From Macrobrachium rosenbergii (taxonomy: Eukaryota > Arthropoda > Malacostraca > Decapoda > Palaemonidae): a stretch of 64,000 bases of DNA. This document shows, piece after piece, positions 31,125-43,503 of this stretch. Positions within the stretch are counted from its first letter, which is position 1, and every line of letters starts with the position of its first letter. The stretch covers positions 35,427,913-35,491,912 of the forward strand of contig NC_089753.1 of the NCBI RefSeq assembly GCF_040412425.1, given 5' to 3'. Under the pieces are notes generated by a model that had not been told where the DNA came from, made no database searches, and saw nothing but the letters and a program-made list of their open reading frames with translations. The position numbers and the translations under genes were made by a program.

Positions 31125-33055
31125 ACTGCGCTGTTACGTTGCTGTTGGGAGTTGTAAGAGAGGCAGGATTACCAAAATGTTGGTGTTAGCCATGATTGAG
31201 GTCAAGGCATGACAGCGGAGGAGTGTTTGACCGTTGTGTGTTTGTCTACCGGACGAGAGAGAGAGAGGTTCTTTTTTAATAGTTGGATGATACTTAAACT
31301 TACTTTGGTATGCGATATTGTGACCTGGAGTTGCTTGTCAACCAGATTTCATAATTAACGAGTAAATTTTTATTATTGTTGTGAACGGTGCCGGGTACTC
31401 ACCTTTTGATCAACATGTGATTTGCCGCAAACATTATCCTTGGGATTGTTATTTTGGTGGCTGTCCGTGTCTTCTCTCAAACTCGTGACACATCACTTAT
31501 GTAAAACTGAAGATCTGTTAGAGGAATTTGAAGATTGGTCTTCTTATACCCTGCTTGCATTTTCTTGTGTAGTCAGTCACCGTCAGGTATTTGAAGGGAA
31601 ATGTTGATGACTGTGACAAATTCATTACGGCGGGACTAGGGGAGGTGACATTATCAAAGTTATGGGCCACGTTCGTGATGTAGGCTATTTGGAAAAGTCA
31701 AAGGGGCAGTATTTATAAGGAGGCAGTTGCAGGTACTAACAGAGGTTTTCGAATTCTCGCAAATTAATTGGTGCCATTACAGTCAATTAACACTGTGGGA
31801 CTCAGGTATGCCAGTGGGACTCGTCGCAGAACTTGGGCTTTATGTTATTAATGAGGTGAATTTTTAAGGAATTTAATAAAAAAAAATAAGTTTAAAATTT
31901 AAAGTACTTGATATGGTAATTTGTTTAGCTTTCAAATGTAATGGGGTAATTGTTTCATTAAACGTTTAGTTTCTCAAGGTTTATGGAGTTTTGCCTATTA
32001 AGGTGGGTAGATTTTGGTCGTACTTATAGTTGTTATTGCTCAGTAGCCCCCCCTTTTTTTTTAATAGTTACATGACTTGCAAGGGCAGCAATTACTTTGA
32101 TAAGGGGCCTTGCCTGTAATTTACACAGACCTAACAGTCCAGTGTTTTTTGTGAGTTATTTTGCAGACTTTGTAAATCAGTACTACTTAAGAATTTCAAC
32201 ACAAGTATTTTCGCCAGTTTTACAAATCAAAATACCGATATGAAGTTTAACGAAGATAATGGATGGCCTTAAGTGATTCTTCCTGGAATAAAAAGAAACC
32301 AATATTTTATTTATCTTTGGCGGTTTGCAGTTGAAAAATATGGATCATATTGTTTTTTCACAATCTGGCAATGTTTGCTGTCCGTTAGAGAATTGCAATG
32401 AAATAATCGAGTTACCGTTATGTCGACTAATGCATACAGTTTCGGGGAAGGATTGTAGCAAAGCACTACTCTTTTAAGTGAAGTTTTAAATGAATACTTA
32501 GTCCCGACCTAGCTCTTCTTTTTTATTTGTAAACGATTTATCAATAATTTTTTTTTCAACTTGTATTTTCCTCTTGTTAGCGTTGTCTTCATGCCTTTCC
32601 AGAGAAGATTAGGAGAAACGTAATTTCTGTATTTTTCGATCAGGGTTTTTTTTTTAGTTTTGTGTTATTTACTGGGAAATTAATATTAATAAGTAGGCGT
32701 TGCTCGTACTGACACTTATCAAGGTGGCCTAGAAATAGTCTTGCTTAGCCTATCTAGAAAAAAAAACTTAAAAACTTGCTTTTCTGTTTTTTCTCCCCAA
32801 TGTTGTACATGTGCTCGCAGGAACAAACACTAAATTCCAGGGACGGTTAAGACAGAATTTGGCAGAAGGTTGTGTATTATTACCACAACAGATACAAGAG
32901 GTGGTAGTCAAGTACAAAGACCGTCAGAATTTTTTTTAAGCAGTTTATTGGTGCTGTTTGATTGATTTTGAAGTCGCTGGATGAACAGCAGAAGTTTATT
33001 TCAAAAGCTTTTGTGAAACAAAATTAAAGGTTACTCTTAAGTTTTTTCATTATAT

Positions 33056-33060
<5 letters not shown>
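31121..33060. other. Non-coding stretch with one exon-like island
   Basis: Mostly AT-rich. At 32821-32939 a pyrimidine tract and GCAG acceptor precede 38 open codons (see findings). No transposon signature seen. Confidence 0.4.

Positions 33061-33112
<52 letters not shown>
33061..33112. repeat. (GA)n microsatellite
   Basis: About 26 units. A (CT)n array follows 120 bp later, so the two could pair as an inverted repeat. Confidence 0.98.
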
Positions 33113-33114
<2 letters not shown>

Positions 33115-33230
33115 CTTCGTTGGAAAGCTTATGTAACAACCATGTGTGCACAAGTATACATAGGTGTGGAATGATGTGTATTATTGGACTGGTAGAAAAA
33201 ACAGGTTGAAAATTTATGTAATTTGTCATT

Positions 33231-33234
<4 letters not shown>

Positions 33235-33278
<44 letters not shown>
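33235..33278. repeat. (CT)n microsatellite
   Basis: About 22 units. Confidence 0.98.
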
Positions 33279-33280
<2 letters not shown>

Positions 33281-34866
33281 GTAACTTCAAAATAGCTGAA
33301 GAAGATCTTAAGGTATTCTGTCTCTCTCCCCTGATGTAACTCCTGTACTTTCGTCTTATTGACTACTTCGTTATATTGTGGGTAGGGGCCGAGGGTTGGA
33401 GTTGGGAAGGGTGCTAGGGCGGAGGGAGTTGGGGGGGGGGCTTTTTGTGACCCCAAAAACCAAGTTTGTTGGAGATAGCTGTAGGGTTTCTTCCATCTGT
33501 TTTGTGGCCTATTACTCAGTCTCCTCTCTTCCAGTGGATTATGCAAGTCTATGGGGGTGGTTCAGAGCTTTCATTCCCCCCCCCCTCCTCTTTCTAGCAC
33601 CCCCTTCCTTGTGTCTGTATTGATGTATATTAATATAATCGGTGGAATGTGGTTTCGACTGGAAGTACACAAAAGAGCACATAGTTTGCTTACGTAATGG
33701 ATGTATGTAGTGCTTTGGGACCTCTTTGTTTCAGGTTCAATCTCTTTGGTCGAACTTCGCAAAACTGTATAGATAGATAGATACTGAAGTTCTCTTTATA
33801 TGATGAAAACTTTGTACATTGTAAAATGGTATATATTTGTTTGCTGTAAAAGATATATATTTTCTTGAGTTATCTTTTTGGGTAATGAAAACATTGAAAA
33901 CTCATCTTGACTACCTGGTGTAAAATGTTATAAATAGCATTTTTTCTTCAGAGTAAACGTGTTTATATACACCGAGGTATTCTTTAGTGCAAAGAAAAAA
34001 CGACTTGAAGTTCTTTACCAGGTACAAGAGTACAGAAGTTTCATAAGTACTCTTGTCTGGTACTGAGAGAAATGTACGTCTCCATGCCCGGTGTAAAGAT
34101 AATACACATTTTCTACGTATGTAAGAAAGAGAATTATTCTTTTTAGTATATGAAGATTATTATACCCTCTTTGCACAGGGAAACATTCACCCTCTTTATC
34201 CCTTATATAGAGTCAGAGATATGGTTCCTCGTCTGTGACGGTTGCAAACGCGTTAGCTACATATGCAAGCACAGGCTGAAAGAGAAATCGCGTAGAAACT
34301 CCCTCCTACCGGAGACGGGTGTACATATTTGCGTAGTTTTAAATTTAGATTAAACCTCCAGTCTTCAGAATTAAAATGATTAATGAAAACGTTTGTAGCC
34401 CTTGTTTCTGTGAATGGTCCGGGTCACTTGTTTAGCATTCAAGGAGTATTTTAGTTTCCAATTTTTTTTTTTCCGTATTTACCCCCATTTTGCTAAGTTT
34501 TTTGTATCACGTGTAATCTTTTGTATGTTTTCTTTATAAACGGTGTGGCTTCGTGCCTCCCTTATTTTTTTTTTAGATATACTAATTAGCATTATCGTTT
34601 TCGTTCCCTTGTATCACTTTTCCCCCGTTGTTTTTCTTAATTTTTTTTTTTTTTTACAAACTTACCTGAATTTCACGTCCCATATTTTGTTTGAGATTTA
34701 TTAATCGTCAGGATCGTTGTCGCTCCCTTGTCTCTTTTTTTTTTTCAAGCGCCCAATTTGCCTTCGTTAACCTGACCTGAATACGTTCCCCGTATTTATT
34801 GGAAATTTATGAGGAAGGGTCCTGATCTCTCATTGGATTCAGGATGTGATCGGTCTTAGCTTCGTG

Positions 34867-34868
<2 letters not shown>
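33279..34868. other. Non-coding stretch
   Basis: G-runs near 33415-33440, C-runs near 33575-33605 and several T-runs. No gene recognised. Confidence 0.45.

Positions 34869-34928
<60 letters not shown>
34869..34928. repeat. (CT)n microsatellite
   Basis: About 30 units. Confidence 0.98.
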
Positions 34929-34931
<3 letters not shown>

Positions 34932-35181
34932 GCGTCGTCATCGTTTTTCTTATTTGGTGAACGCGTCGTATTGATGGATTGATTGCTTGCTTGTTACTTT
35001 ATTTCATATCGACATATTTTATTTTCCAACTCCTGAGAGTCCTCCTTGTCCTATGTGAGTAATGGGTGAAAATGGCCTTTTGATGTGGTGTGATTTAGGT
35101 TAGGTGATCTCGATCTGTGGCCCCCCTCCCCTCCCCTTCAGACTGATCCCCCCACCCCCCTTTCTCCACTACGGCACCGAG

Positions 35182-35185
<4 letters not shown>

Positions 35186-35249
<64 letters not shown>
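35186..35249. repeat. (CT)n microsatellite
   Basis: About 32 units, preceded by C-rich sequence from 35120. Confidence 0.98.
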
Positions 35250-35252
<3 letters not shown>

Positions 35253-36280
35253 AGAGCTTTATCTGGCTCACGGGTTACGTGCGCATGTATGAGGGTGTGA
35301 GGTTTGAGTTCTGTCACAGTGTGTGTGTGTGTGACTTATTATGACTGAAGCAGGAGTAATTCTCTTCGCTCTTATCCTTTTACATTTTAACGGCCCAACG
35401 TGCTCTCTTATATTGTATTTCGTATTTTGGATAATCGTGGTGCTGTAATGCGTGCAACCATTGCCCCTCGTGTCAGCCCTAGCTAACCAATTTTCAAACT
35501 TATGATGGATCTATCAATTTGTGAGTGGGTGTCCCCGTTTTCTGTTGGCTGTAGATGCTAAGGATGACTTGTAAATCCCGAAGGTGCCCCGCTGTATTCT
35601 GGGAGGGAGATGTGTCCTTAGCTTTATTTGACATTGTTTGACGTTCTACGCTGTCGTCTCCTTAACTTGTAATGAAGTTCGAGAAAGATTTTTAAGCCTG
35701 ATTTGAAGATAACTTGGAATATTTGAAAATGGATGACTGATATTTGATAATTTCAAATGTTCGATTTTATCACACGTGTATTATTAAGCTAAGGAATTAA
35801 CTAGGAATACAACTCAGGGTCTCTTGTGACGGTGGCGGAGCTCTGGCATGCGTCGCGGGGTATTAATAAATTCTCTCTCCTCTTTCAGATAGAAAGAGAG
35901 CAATTAAACATTACAGCGTTTCATGTGTAACAGCAGCTGTGTATTATGTACCTCCACAGATGGTCTCTATTAAAATTATGCCAAGAAAAGTTTTCGGCCT
36001 CACAACCTCTGTTTTCAGCCTCGGCTGGGAGGGCCGTCCGTCTTGGACGGAGTATGAGTGGCACAGTCTGCTTTCGACTGCATTCTTGCCCTGTGCGACT
36101 GTGGTTTTTGTTTCCCTTTTTGGCACCTGGTATGTTGTTTTGTTGTGGTTTGAAGTGCCCCCTCCAGAGATGTCCCTCTCCCCCCACACCCGTGTTGAGC
36201 ATTTTTTAATAATTTAGCTTTTTTGCGTTTTTGCTGTCTTTGAGCTCGCCTGCTTTAGAGATCGTCTTGGTTTTTTTTTG

Positions 36281-36282
<2 letters not shown>
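35250..36282. other. Non-coding stretch
   Basis: Overlapping open frames on both strands at 35920-36217 reflect moderate GC. None shows a recognisable domain. Confidence 0.4.

Positions 36283-36358
<76 letters not shown>
36283..36358. repeat. (GA)n microsatellite
   Basis: About 38 units. Confidence 0.98.
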
Positions 36359-36361
<3 letters not shown>

Positions 36362-37508
36362 TCTTAACTACAGCATTGCATAGTTAGGCTACAATCAGTT
36401 CGTTTATTGGGTTCTCATTATGCAGTGTTTGTCATAAGTTTAACTAAGTATTTTTTGTGTGGCTCTTGGAGAGTGTGCATTCAGTTTGAGATGTAAATAA
36501 TGGTGAATGTTTTAGTTTTGTCGATCTTGTCAGGAGGTCCTCATCGTAATTGTTCCTACGTTGTAGGTTTTAATTTCATCCCGTATAGTTGTTATTGTGT
36601 TTTAAATATTTTTACCGTCTTTTAGAAGTCTCCACGTATTAGATTCATCCCCACCCTATCGTTGACCTCTTTCACGTAGTATTACACTACATCGCTGAAT
36701 GATCCAGTGAGTCCCATTGCCTGACATTTGGTCTAAAATCCATCTTACATTCGAAGGCCTACACTAATACTGTTAGCGGGCTCACGCAAAACTTCTTGAA
36801 AATTTGTCGATTCGTAGTGCGATCCGGAAACAAACATGACTGAGGCATGTGGTATTGTCGTGAGGAACAGAATGATGACACTATTATCGAACGCCGTGGA
36901 ACCTGTACAGGCAAGTTGACCATCAGCCAGGAACCATCTCGGCGTTGAACCTAATTTGGGTCTTGATTTGGCGAGAGGAGGCAGTGATGCGTGATGCAAG
37001 GTAAGCGATTTTGTGGCCTGGTACAGTTTAAGCCGTCATTACATCGGCCGGAGTGTGACCCACTTCCTGCCCATGCCGGGATTCGGTACCTAGCCCCCAC
37101 GTAACTCGGGGATAGCTGAGCATGCATGCCATGTTTGACAACGGGTTCCTACCCTTCCACAGAGTATCCCTGTCTCTTAATACCCAAGACCCATTCTTGA
37201 GCGGTGGTACGTCGCCACCTTACCCCGTGGGCACTTACGCATACCGTCTTTACAAGTAGAGGTCGATACCCATCTGCGGAATACACCTGCACTTTTAGTA
37301 CCCGCGTACTCTGCCTGGCTGCTCCACCCGTCTGTTCGGGTATTATTTACAGGAACTGCTTTATCTCGATTGCTGAAAATTATACTGTGGATCTTGGGTC
37401 ACAGAACGTTCACCCCTCTCGATTCATGTCGCTGTAATGTGAGGGAGGATCAAGAGACATAATGCATGGTCTTGCATGCAATATGCATGCACGAGAAGCG
37501 AGAGGAGG

Positions 37509-37510
<2 letters not shown>
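36359..37510. other. Non-coding stretch
   Basis: Slightly higher GC from 37020 to 37350. No motif recognised. Confidence 0.4.

Positions 37511-37585
<75 letters not shown>
37511..37585. repeat. (CT)n microsatellite
   Basis: About 37 units. Confidence 0.98.
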
Positions 37586-37588
<3 letters not shown>

Positions 37589-38014
37589 AAAGAAATCTTG
37601 AATTGCTTTTCCATGTCGCAAGAGGACATGGATGTAATACGCATTATATGGCGATTGCAGGAACACACTTGTTGCTCGGTATCAAATATTGACAGGCACG
37701 AAGAATGCACATTTCACGGATGATGGCCTGATCTTTCTGTATTTGAGGCCAGTTGGTGGTTCAGTGCGTGATTTGCGGTTGTGAAAGCACCTAGTAAGGA
37801 ATTGAAATTTTCGTAAAAGAAGAGAATTAAGGGAATGGAAGTTTCAGAGGAGAGAATTAATGAAGTTGCGGAACATGTTTGAATGGTCATTTTTGTGGCG
37901 AGAAGGTCGTTTTGTGTCTTTGGAAGCCAGATTACCTCATCAGAGTCAGTCACTGTTAAGCTTTGCCGAAGGACTTATCGTGTCACATGCTTTCGAAAGT
38001 GTAAAACGGGTACT

Positions 38015-38304
38015 CCACGTAGAAGGGTAGTGGTGTCAGTGCACCTCATGCGGTGGACTGTCGGCATTACTTGGGCCCCTAGCTGCAACCCTTTTCGTTC
38101 CTTTTACTGTACCTCCTTTTATATTCTCTTCCATCTTACTTTCCACCCTCTCCTAACAGTTGATTCATAGTGCAACTGCGAGGTTTTCCTCCAGTTACAC
38201 CTTTCAAACCTTTTTCTGTCAGTTTCCGTTTCAGCGCTGAGTGATCTCATAGGTCCCAGTGCTTGGCATTTGGCCTAAATTCTCTGTTCAGTTCATTCAG
38301 TTCA
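38015..38304 (+). mobile_element. SINE family A, copy 2, with target duplication
   Basis: Same family as 4848-5163 in opposite orientation. A 14-bp duplication flanks it: GTAAAACGGGTACT at 38001-38014 and GTAAAACCGGTACT at 38305-38318. It ends with a variable TTCA-type tail (GTTCATTCAGTTCA), marking this as the sense strand. The 5' portion is shorter than in copy 4, lacking the AAGGTTCTTTGCAGCG block, so it is a 5' variant or internally deleted. Confidence 0.88.
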
Positions 38305-39150
38305 GTAAAACCGGTACTTTTTCACAACTGTTTTTGTTGCTCTTTAGTGAACATTCTCTTATCTTATATTTTTGCCTCCATAATATACCATGAGCAGTTT
38401 GCATAGGATCTGATGATAAGATCTGATTAAAGAGGATTGGTTTCATTAAACCATTTGGTGTAGATTTGAACTTAGTATGACTTACTCTTCTGTGGTTAAT
38501 GCTTTTGTTTTTTGTATTATCACTGGTAACTGATGATTCTGAATGTGAAAGTGAATGAGAGGGGGGGGTTCCTTATTTTGATGTGAATACACAATCAAGG
38601 GCGGTTTGAGGGTAAGGGATGGGATGAGGGGGTGTTGAAGAAGGCTGCCATGCTATGTCATGAATAGCAATTAGGGATCTGTAGAATGATTGACGAAACA
38701 CAAAAGACACTCGCACTCTCACACTCACAAAATGTATATACGGTCGACCCATGAAGCGTAGATATTATGGTGCACACAGGAAGTGAAGGTAGTATGTCAT
38801 GGTGCACAGACGCAAAAAGTGCTGGTTGTGTATCACGGTACACGCGTGGGTGGTGTAAATAGCATGGTAGACAGACAGACAGCGAGAGTAAACTAAATAA
38901 CACAAAGCCACACTTAGAATGTAAATATAAACGAATGCCTCTAATATAACAACATCGAAGAGGGGTCTCGAGTCTGAACATCAATGTCGCGTTGTTGAAA
39001 TTCATCGATAAAATGGTACATGATACACATTCAAGTTCCTATCAGTCACAGAATGAAGTTGGTACAAGCGAGATGGTGGTGGGCTTGTTTTGCGTTTTGT
39101 GTTTCAAGATTCATGGCGCACTAGTGAACGCTCAGCTCTCAAACTTGGGA

Positions 39151-39417
39151 CTGAATATAGAATTTAGCCCAAAGGCCAAGCACTGGGACCTATGGGGTCA
39201 TTTAGCGCTGAAACGGAATTGACAGTAAAATATTTGAAAGGTGTAACAGGAGGAAACCTCGCAGTTGCACTATGAATCGGTTGTTAGGAGAGGGTGGGAA
39301 GTGAGATGGAAAAAAGAAGCGTTGTAGCTAGGGGCCGAAAGCACGCTGCAAAGAACCTTAAGCAATGCCTACAGTCCACCGCATTAGGTGCACTGACGGT
39401 ACTTCACCCCTACGGGG
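39151..39417 (-). mobile_element. SINE family A, copy 3, with target duplication
   Basis: Flanked by TCTCAAACTTGGGA at 39137-39150 and TCTCAAACTTAGGGA at 39418-39432, a target duplication with one indel. It contains GGCCAAGCACTGGGACCTAT and ends CCCCTACGGGG. Confidence 0.88.
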
Positions 39418-39577
39418 TCTCAAACTTAGGGACCTGTGATCTTTGTCGAACAGGATAGGAGGGACGGATGGATGCGCTCCGGAAAATCCAATGCGTTCCA
39501 AAGCAGCGAGACGGGTACATAGTTATTGGTCGACTTCTGTGGGTCGTCATTAGAAACAGTGAGAGAAAAACAAGACG

Positions 39578-39581
<4 letters not shown>

Positions 39582-39642
<61 letters not shown>
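39582..39642. repeat. (CT)n microsatellite
   Basis: About 30 units. Confidence 0.98.
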
Positions 39643-39644
<2 letters not shown>

Positions 39645-40311
39645 ATCGTTTATATTTTGGTGGTAAAGTTTCTCCTTATCCTCTACTGACAAGGAAAGAC
39701 ATAATGTATGTACTTCATGAAACACAACTTGTAAACTGGTATTCAGCAACCTTAGCATTAATCTAGAATTCAATATCTGGTTGATAAAGATGATAAACCG
39801 CGATAAAGCCGATAACTTACTGGAATGCTCTTACCTTTATCTGTCATGACATTGGTCATTACCTAAGTCTCTTTTTTGTTGATATATTTTGCTATAATAT
39901 GATTGAGTTTAAGATGACAAAGGTGTGTCATGGTAATAAGATTGAGGGTTATTTGACACAAGCAGAGAGTGTGTTCCATGGTAATAAAGGGAAGGAGTTT
40001 CTCAAAACTTTACATAGCCATTAAATATTAGGAAAAAAAGTGGATAATTTAAAGACAGTTTAGGCGTGTTTTAAAAATAGGCAACTTATACGAAACCAGT
40101 TCTGAGAATGGTGTTTTCATCGTTCAGGATTTGATTACAGCCTGAGTTTAATATGCAGTTGTTTTTGTGCCCCGATAATCTCAAATATTTACAATGCTTG
40201 GCTCTCGCGAGTTAGGTGGATATTGAAATGCGCCGAAGGGTCTTTGAAAAATCCTTGTAAATCTTATGCGAGTTGTGAATTTCACTCTACTTTTCTTTGT
40301 TCTGAGATGAT

Positions 40312-40490
40312 GAAGATTGGAGAAACAAATCCACAGTTATGTACGTGTACAGATATATTTAAAAAAAAAAATTAAAGCTAAACAGAGAGCTGTCGAGAAT
40401 CGTACAGGTTTTCGAAAGTTCTCTGTTTAGTAGCTTCATTTTTAAATATATTTGTACACTTACATAACTCTGAATTTGTTTCTCCATCTT
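40312..40490. repeat. Inverted repeat with arms of about 75 bp
   Basis: Left arm 40312-40391 and right arm 40419-40490 are imperfect reverse complements. They share GGAGAAACAAAT, AGTTATGTA, GTGTACA, ATATATTTAAA and CTAAACAGAGA. A 27-bp loop separates them. It resembles a small fold-back transposon. No target duplication was identified. Confidence 0.75.
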
Positions 40491-40556
40491 AAGTCTCGTG
40501 CTACTATAAGTATTTTTTTTTAAATGGTTATGATGGTGGTGTTATTGCTGGTTGTA

Positions 40557-40705
40557 TAATAATAATAATAATAATTAATATAATAATTAATAATAATAAT
40601 AATTAGTAGTAGTTGTTGTTGTTGTTTTGTTGTTGGAGAAACGTCGACGATATAGTAGTAGTAGTTGTTATTTTGTTGTTGTTGGAGAAACGTCGACGAC
40701 GTTGT
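40557..40705. repeat. (AAT)n/(GTT)n run and 22-bp duplication
   Basis: Trinucleotide runs followed by two copies of GTTGTTGGAGAAACGTCGAC separated by about 50 bp of TAG/GTT repeats. Confidence 0.8.
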
Positions 40706-40976
40706 TGCTTAAGTCCTGACAACCATTATGCTTTGCGGTTGTTATTCGAGATTGTCACGGTTATTTCTGGACGGTTATTAGGTCGGGCGTAGAAGTATTT
40801 TCGGCACTGGGCCCCTTCGGGTGTTTTGTGTTTATCTTGGCGGCCAGGGCCAGTCACACACTTCCTATTTTAAGATGTTTGTTTAATCTTTTTTTTTCCT
40901 TGCTGATGTGGGCGTTAGTACGCAACGAGTTTAGAGATGGTACAAATTTGGGCATTTTAAAAGCCACAGCATAGAA

Positions 40977-40978
<2 letters not shown>

Positions 40979-41032
<54 letters not shown>
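40979..41032. repeat. Poly-T tract
   Basis: 54 consecutive T. Possibly the A-tail of a minus-strand retroposon, but no body is recognised next to it. Confidence 0.95.
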
Positions 41033-41150
41033 CAAAATTTTAGCTCGAAGTTTCTGTAAGCGCGCGTGCGCCCAAACACACACACACACACTCACATACA
41101 TATATAATATATACACATGCACATAGCCTATATGTATGTGCGTGTTTTAT

Positions 41151-41154
<4 letters not shown>

Positions 41155-41231
<77 letters not shown>
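41155..41231. repeat. (TA)n microsatellite
   Basis: About 38 units. Confidence 0.97.
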
Positions 41232-41238
<7 letters not shown>

Positions 41239-41329
41239 TATTATATACTCTTTACTTAAAAGGCTCAAATAAGTGAAAATGCAAGAGTTACGGTAACATT
41301 TTGCTTAAAAGAAAACCACAGTACAAGTT

Positions 41330-41576
41330 AAGTATACCGTAGTTTAACCAGACCACTGAACTGATTAACAGCTCTCGAGGACTGGCCCGAAGGGGTAGAT
41401 TTATTTTACGTGGCTTAGAACCAACTGGTTACCTAGCAACGAGACCTACACCTTATTGTGGAATCCGAACCACATTATGGCGAGAAATGAATTTCTATCG
41501 CCAGAAATAAATTTCTCTAACTTCATTGGCCGGTCGGAGAGTCGAACGCGGGGCCAACAGCGTGCTAGTAACAGAA
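41330..41576 (-). mobile_element. tRNA-type SINE (family B), single antisense copy
   Basis: Homologous in reverse orientation to the SINE in the 61.7-62.8 kb array. Shared blocks read on the minus strand include CGCGTTCGACTC (box B-like), TAGAAATTCATTTCTCGCC, GATTCCACAATAAGG, GTTGCTAGGTAACC, ACGTAAAATAAATC, TTCGGGCCAGTCC and TGGTCTGGTTAAAC. The tRNA-like head lies at the right end. Confidence 0.8.
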
Positions 41577-41739
41577 AAACACAAGCTACAAGAAATATAT
41601 GTGTAGTAGTTTAGTTTCAAGCAGTTTTAATGTGCATACAACCATCACTTTGTGTATGCCTGTATATCAGTGTGTGTATCCTTATGTCTGTGTGTGTTTG
41701 TGTGTGTGTGTGTGGGTGGGTGGCGGTTAATTTCTTTTG

Positions 41740-41870
41740 GATGTATAAGAACGGTAGTACGGCAAATAAACTCCACGTTCAGACTGACCGTCGTCCCTAT
41801 ATGTGTTTTAGATGTATAAGGACGGTACCACGGTTAATTAACTCCACGTTCAGACTTTCCGTCGCCCAGC
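41740..41870. repeat. 71-bp tandem duplication
   Basis: Two units begin ATGTATAAGRACGGTA at 41741 and 41812 and share AACTCCACGTTCAGACT and CCGTCG. Divergence is around 15 percent by eye. Confidence 0.8.
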
Positions 41871-43147
41871 CTTGGGCCAGACTTTCTAACTACTGATCCC
41901 TATATAAGTATGCAGGATGAAGGTCCGACTTTCGGACCGGTATATACGTTAAGTTCCTTGGGTGGGTGACTTGCCGTCTCTACCCTCTTTAAGTCTCTTG
42001 TTTTTATCTTTGTAGTGAGGTGTGGATCGATGTTACAACGAGATGTTGTGTGTAGGGGGGTTTTTGTAGTCAGGGGTGATGTGATTGTGGAGGAAGATAT
42101 TTCTATTGGGCTATTTAACATTATAAGGGGGAGGGTGCAAAGAGGGTTGTTGCTGGAAATGGGACATGATAGGGGTGGGGAAGGGAGGGGAGGGGAGAGG
42201 AGAAGAGAGGAGGAGTGAAGAAACACATTAGGTGTCATTTTTGGGTCGGTCAGAGCAAGGAGAAGGAAAGCCCTCAAGTGCCGCCCGCCCACGCACGCCT
42301 GTGGCTGGGCGCGCGGTATAGGTTATAGCAAGGGCTTTCTACCTCGCTATCGAGGCCTCGAAGCGGCGCCGGGGAAGGGGAGGAGAGGCGGGGGGGGGGA
42401 GGTTGGATCCGAGGGGAGGGGGTATAATGGCTAAGTGAGGAGAGCCCTCTTCAGGGTCGACGGTGACCTCTCTCTCTCGTAAGCTGGTAAGGCACCAATC
42501 TGGCTTCTTGCGGAGTTCTCTTGCAGTTGACCTTCTCTGTCTACTGCTGTTGCTGCTGCTGTTGTTTCCTCTGCTGTTGTTTTTGTCTCTTGTACATATT
42601 TGGATATATCTATCTGATAGAGCTTCTTCACGTTTGAATAGTAAAGCCGTGAGCACTCAAACCAATTGATGCATTCTTGACATTTTGAGCTGCATATTTT
42701 CCAGTTTATAGGCCCTTGCTTTGCGATTGTGTGTCGTAACGACTGAGGTTGTTAATAGAGGTTGTAGTGTTGTAAGCGGCTATCTTAAATTGCTGCCTTT
42801 CAGCTTATTTAGTTTATGCGATATCATATGTATTGAGCGGGTGAATTTCAAAGTACCGTATGTCGAACGGAGGCCATTATTTATTAAAACTGTTAGTCGA
42901 CTGTACTCGATGACTCCCAGACCCCATTTATGAATTATTGCCTCTTTCGAAAGACTTTTCACGTCTGTGCACGTTTCTGCAGTTTCCACGTAAGGCAAGA
43001 AAGTTATTTGAATACTCATTAGTCCTTCATCATCCGGACTTGCTGTTGGCTTGAAGGGGTTATTTCCACTTCAGTTGGGATGGTGTTTTCCTTTAAATGT
43101 ACTATTTTCCCCCTTTGCCATTTGAGTGATACATATTCCCCAATTTT
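41871..43147. other. Non-coding stretch with purine/G-rich tracts
   Basis: Polypurine tract at 42160-42215 and G-run cluster at 42365-42425, with a GCTGCTGTTG run at 42545-42575. Open frames on both strands here are compositional. Confidence 0.45.
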
Positions 43148-43503
43148 AGCTTTCTGTACAAGAAAACTAATGTGCCGTCTTTGTCTGTCCGTCCGCACTT
43201 TTTCTGTCCGCCCTCAGATCCTAAAAACTACTGAGGCTCGAAGGCTGCAAATTGGCATGTTGATCATCCACCTTCGAATCATGAACATACCAAATTGCAG
43301 CCCTCTAGTCTCAGTAGTTATTTTATTTAAGGTTAAAGTTAGCCATAATCGTGCTTCTGGCAACGATATGGAATAGGCCACCACCGTGGCGTGGTTTCTT
43401 GGGCCGCGATTCATACAGCATTATACCGAGACCACCTAAAGTTAGATCTATTTTCAATGGCCTTGATTATGTGCTGTACAGAAAACTCGATTGCGCCGAA
43501 GAA
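43148..43503 (+). mobile_element. Fold-back repeat family C, copy 1
   Basis: One of three copies in the window. It starts TTTCTGTACAAGAAAACT, then TTTGTCTGTCCGTCCG, and ends near GTACAGAAAACTCGATTGCG, so its ends are partly inverted. The middle (43229-43318) is an imperfect palindrome, CTGAGGCTCGAAGGCTGCAA against TTGCAGCCCTCTAGTCTCAG. No long coding frame is present, which fits a non-autonomous element. Confidence 0.8.

Noticed and set aside
35920..36217. Four overlapping open frames on both strands
   Set aside because: A GC and stop-codon effect. None shows family similarity and all have different partners on the opposite strand.
40979..41032. Poly-T as the tail of a processed pseudogene on the minus strand
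   Set aside because: No gene-like or retroposon-like body is recognisable on the appropriate side, and no target duplication was found.
42301..42430. CpG island or second promoter
   Set aside because: GC-rich because of G-runs and purine tracts. No motif cluster or exon nearby.
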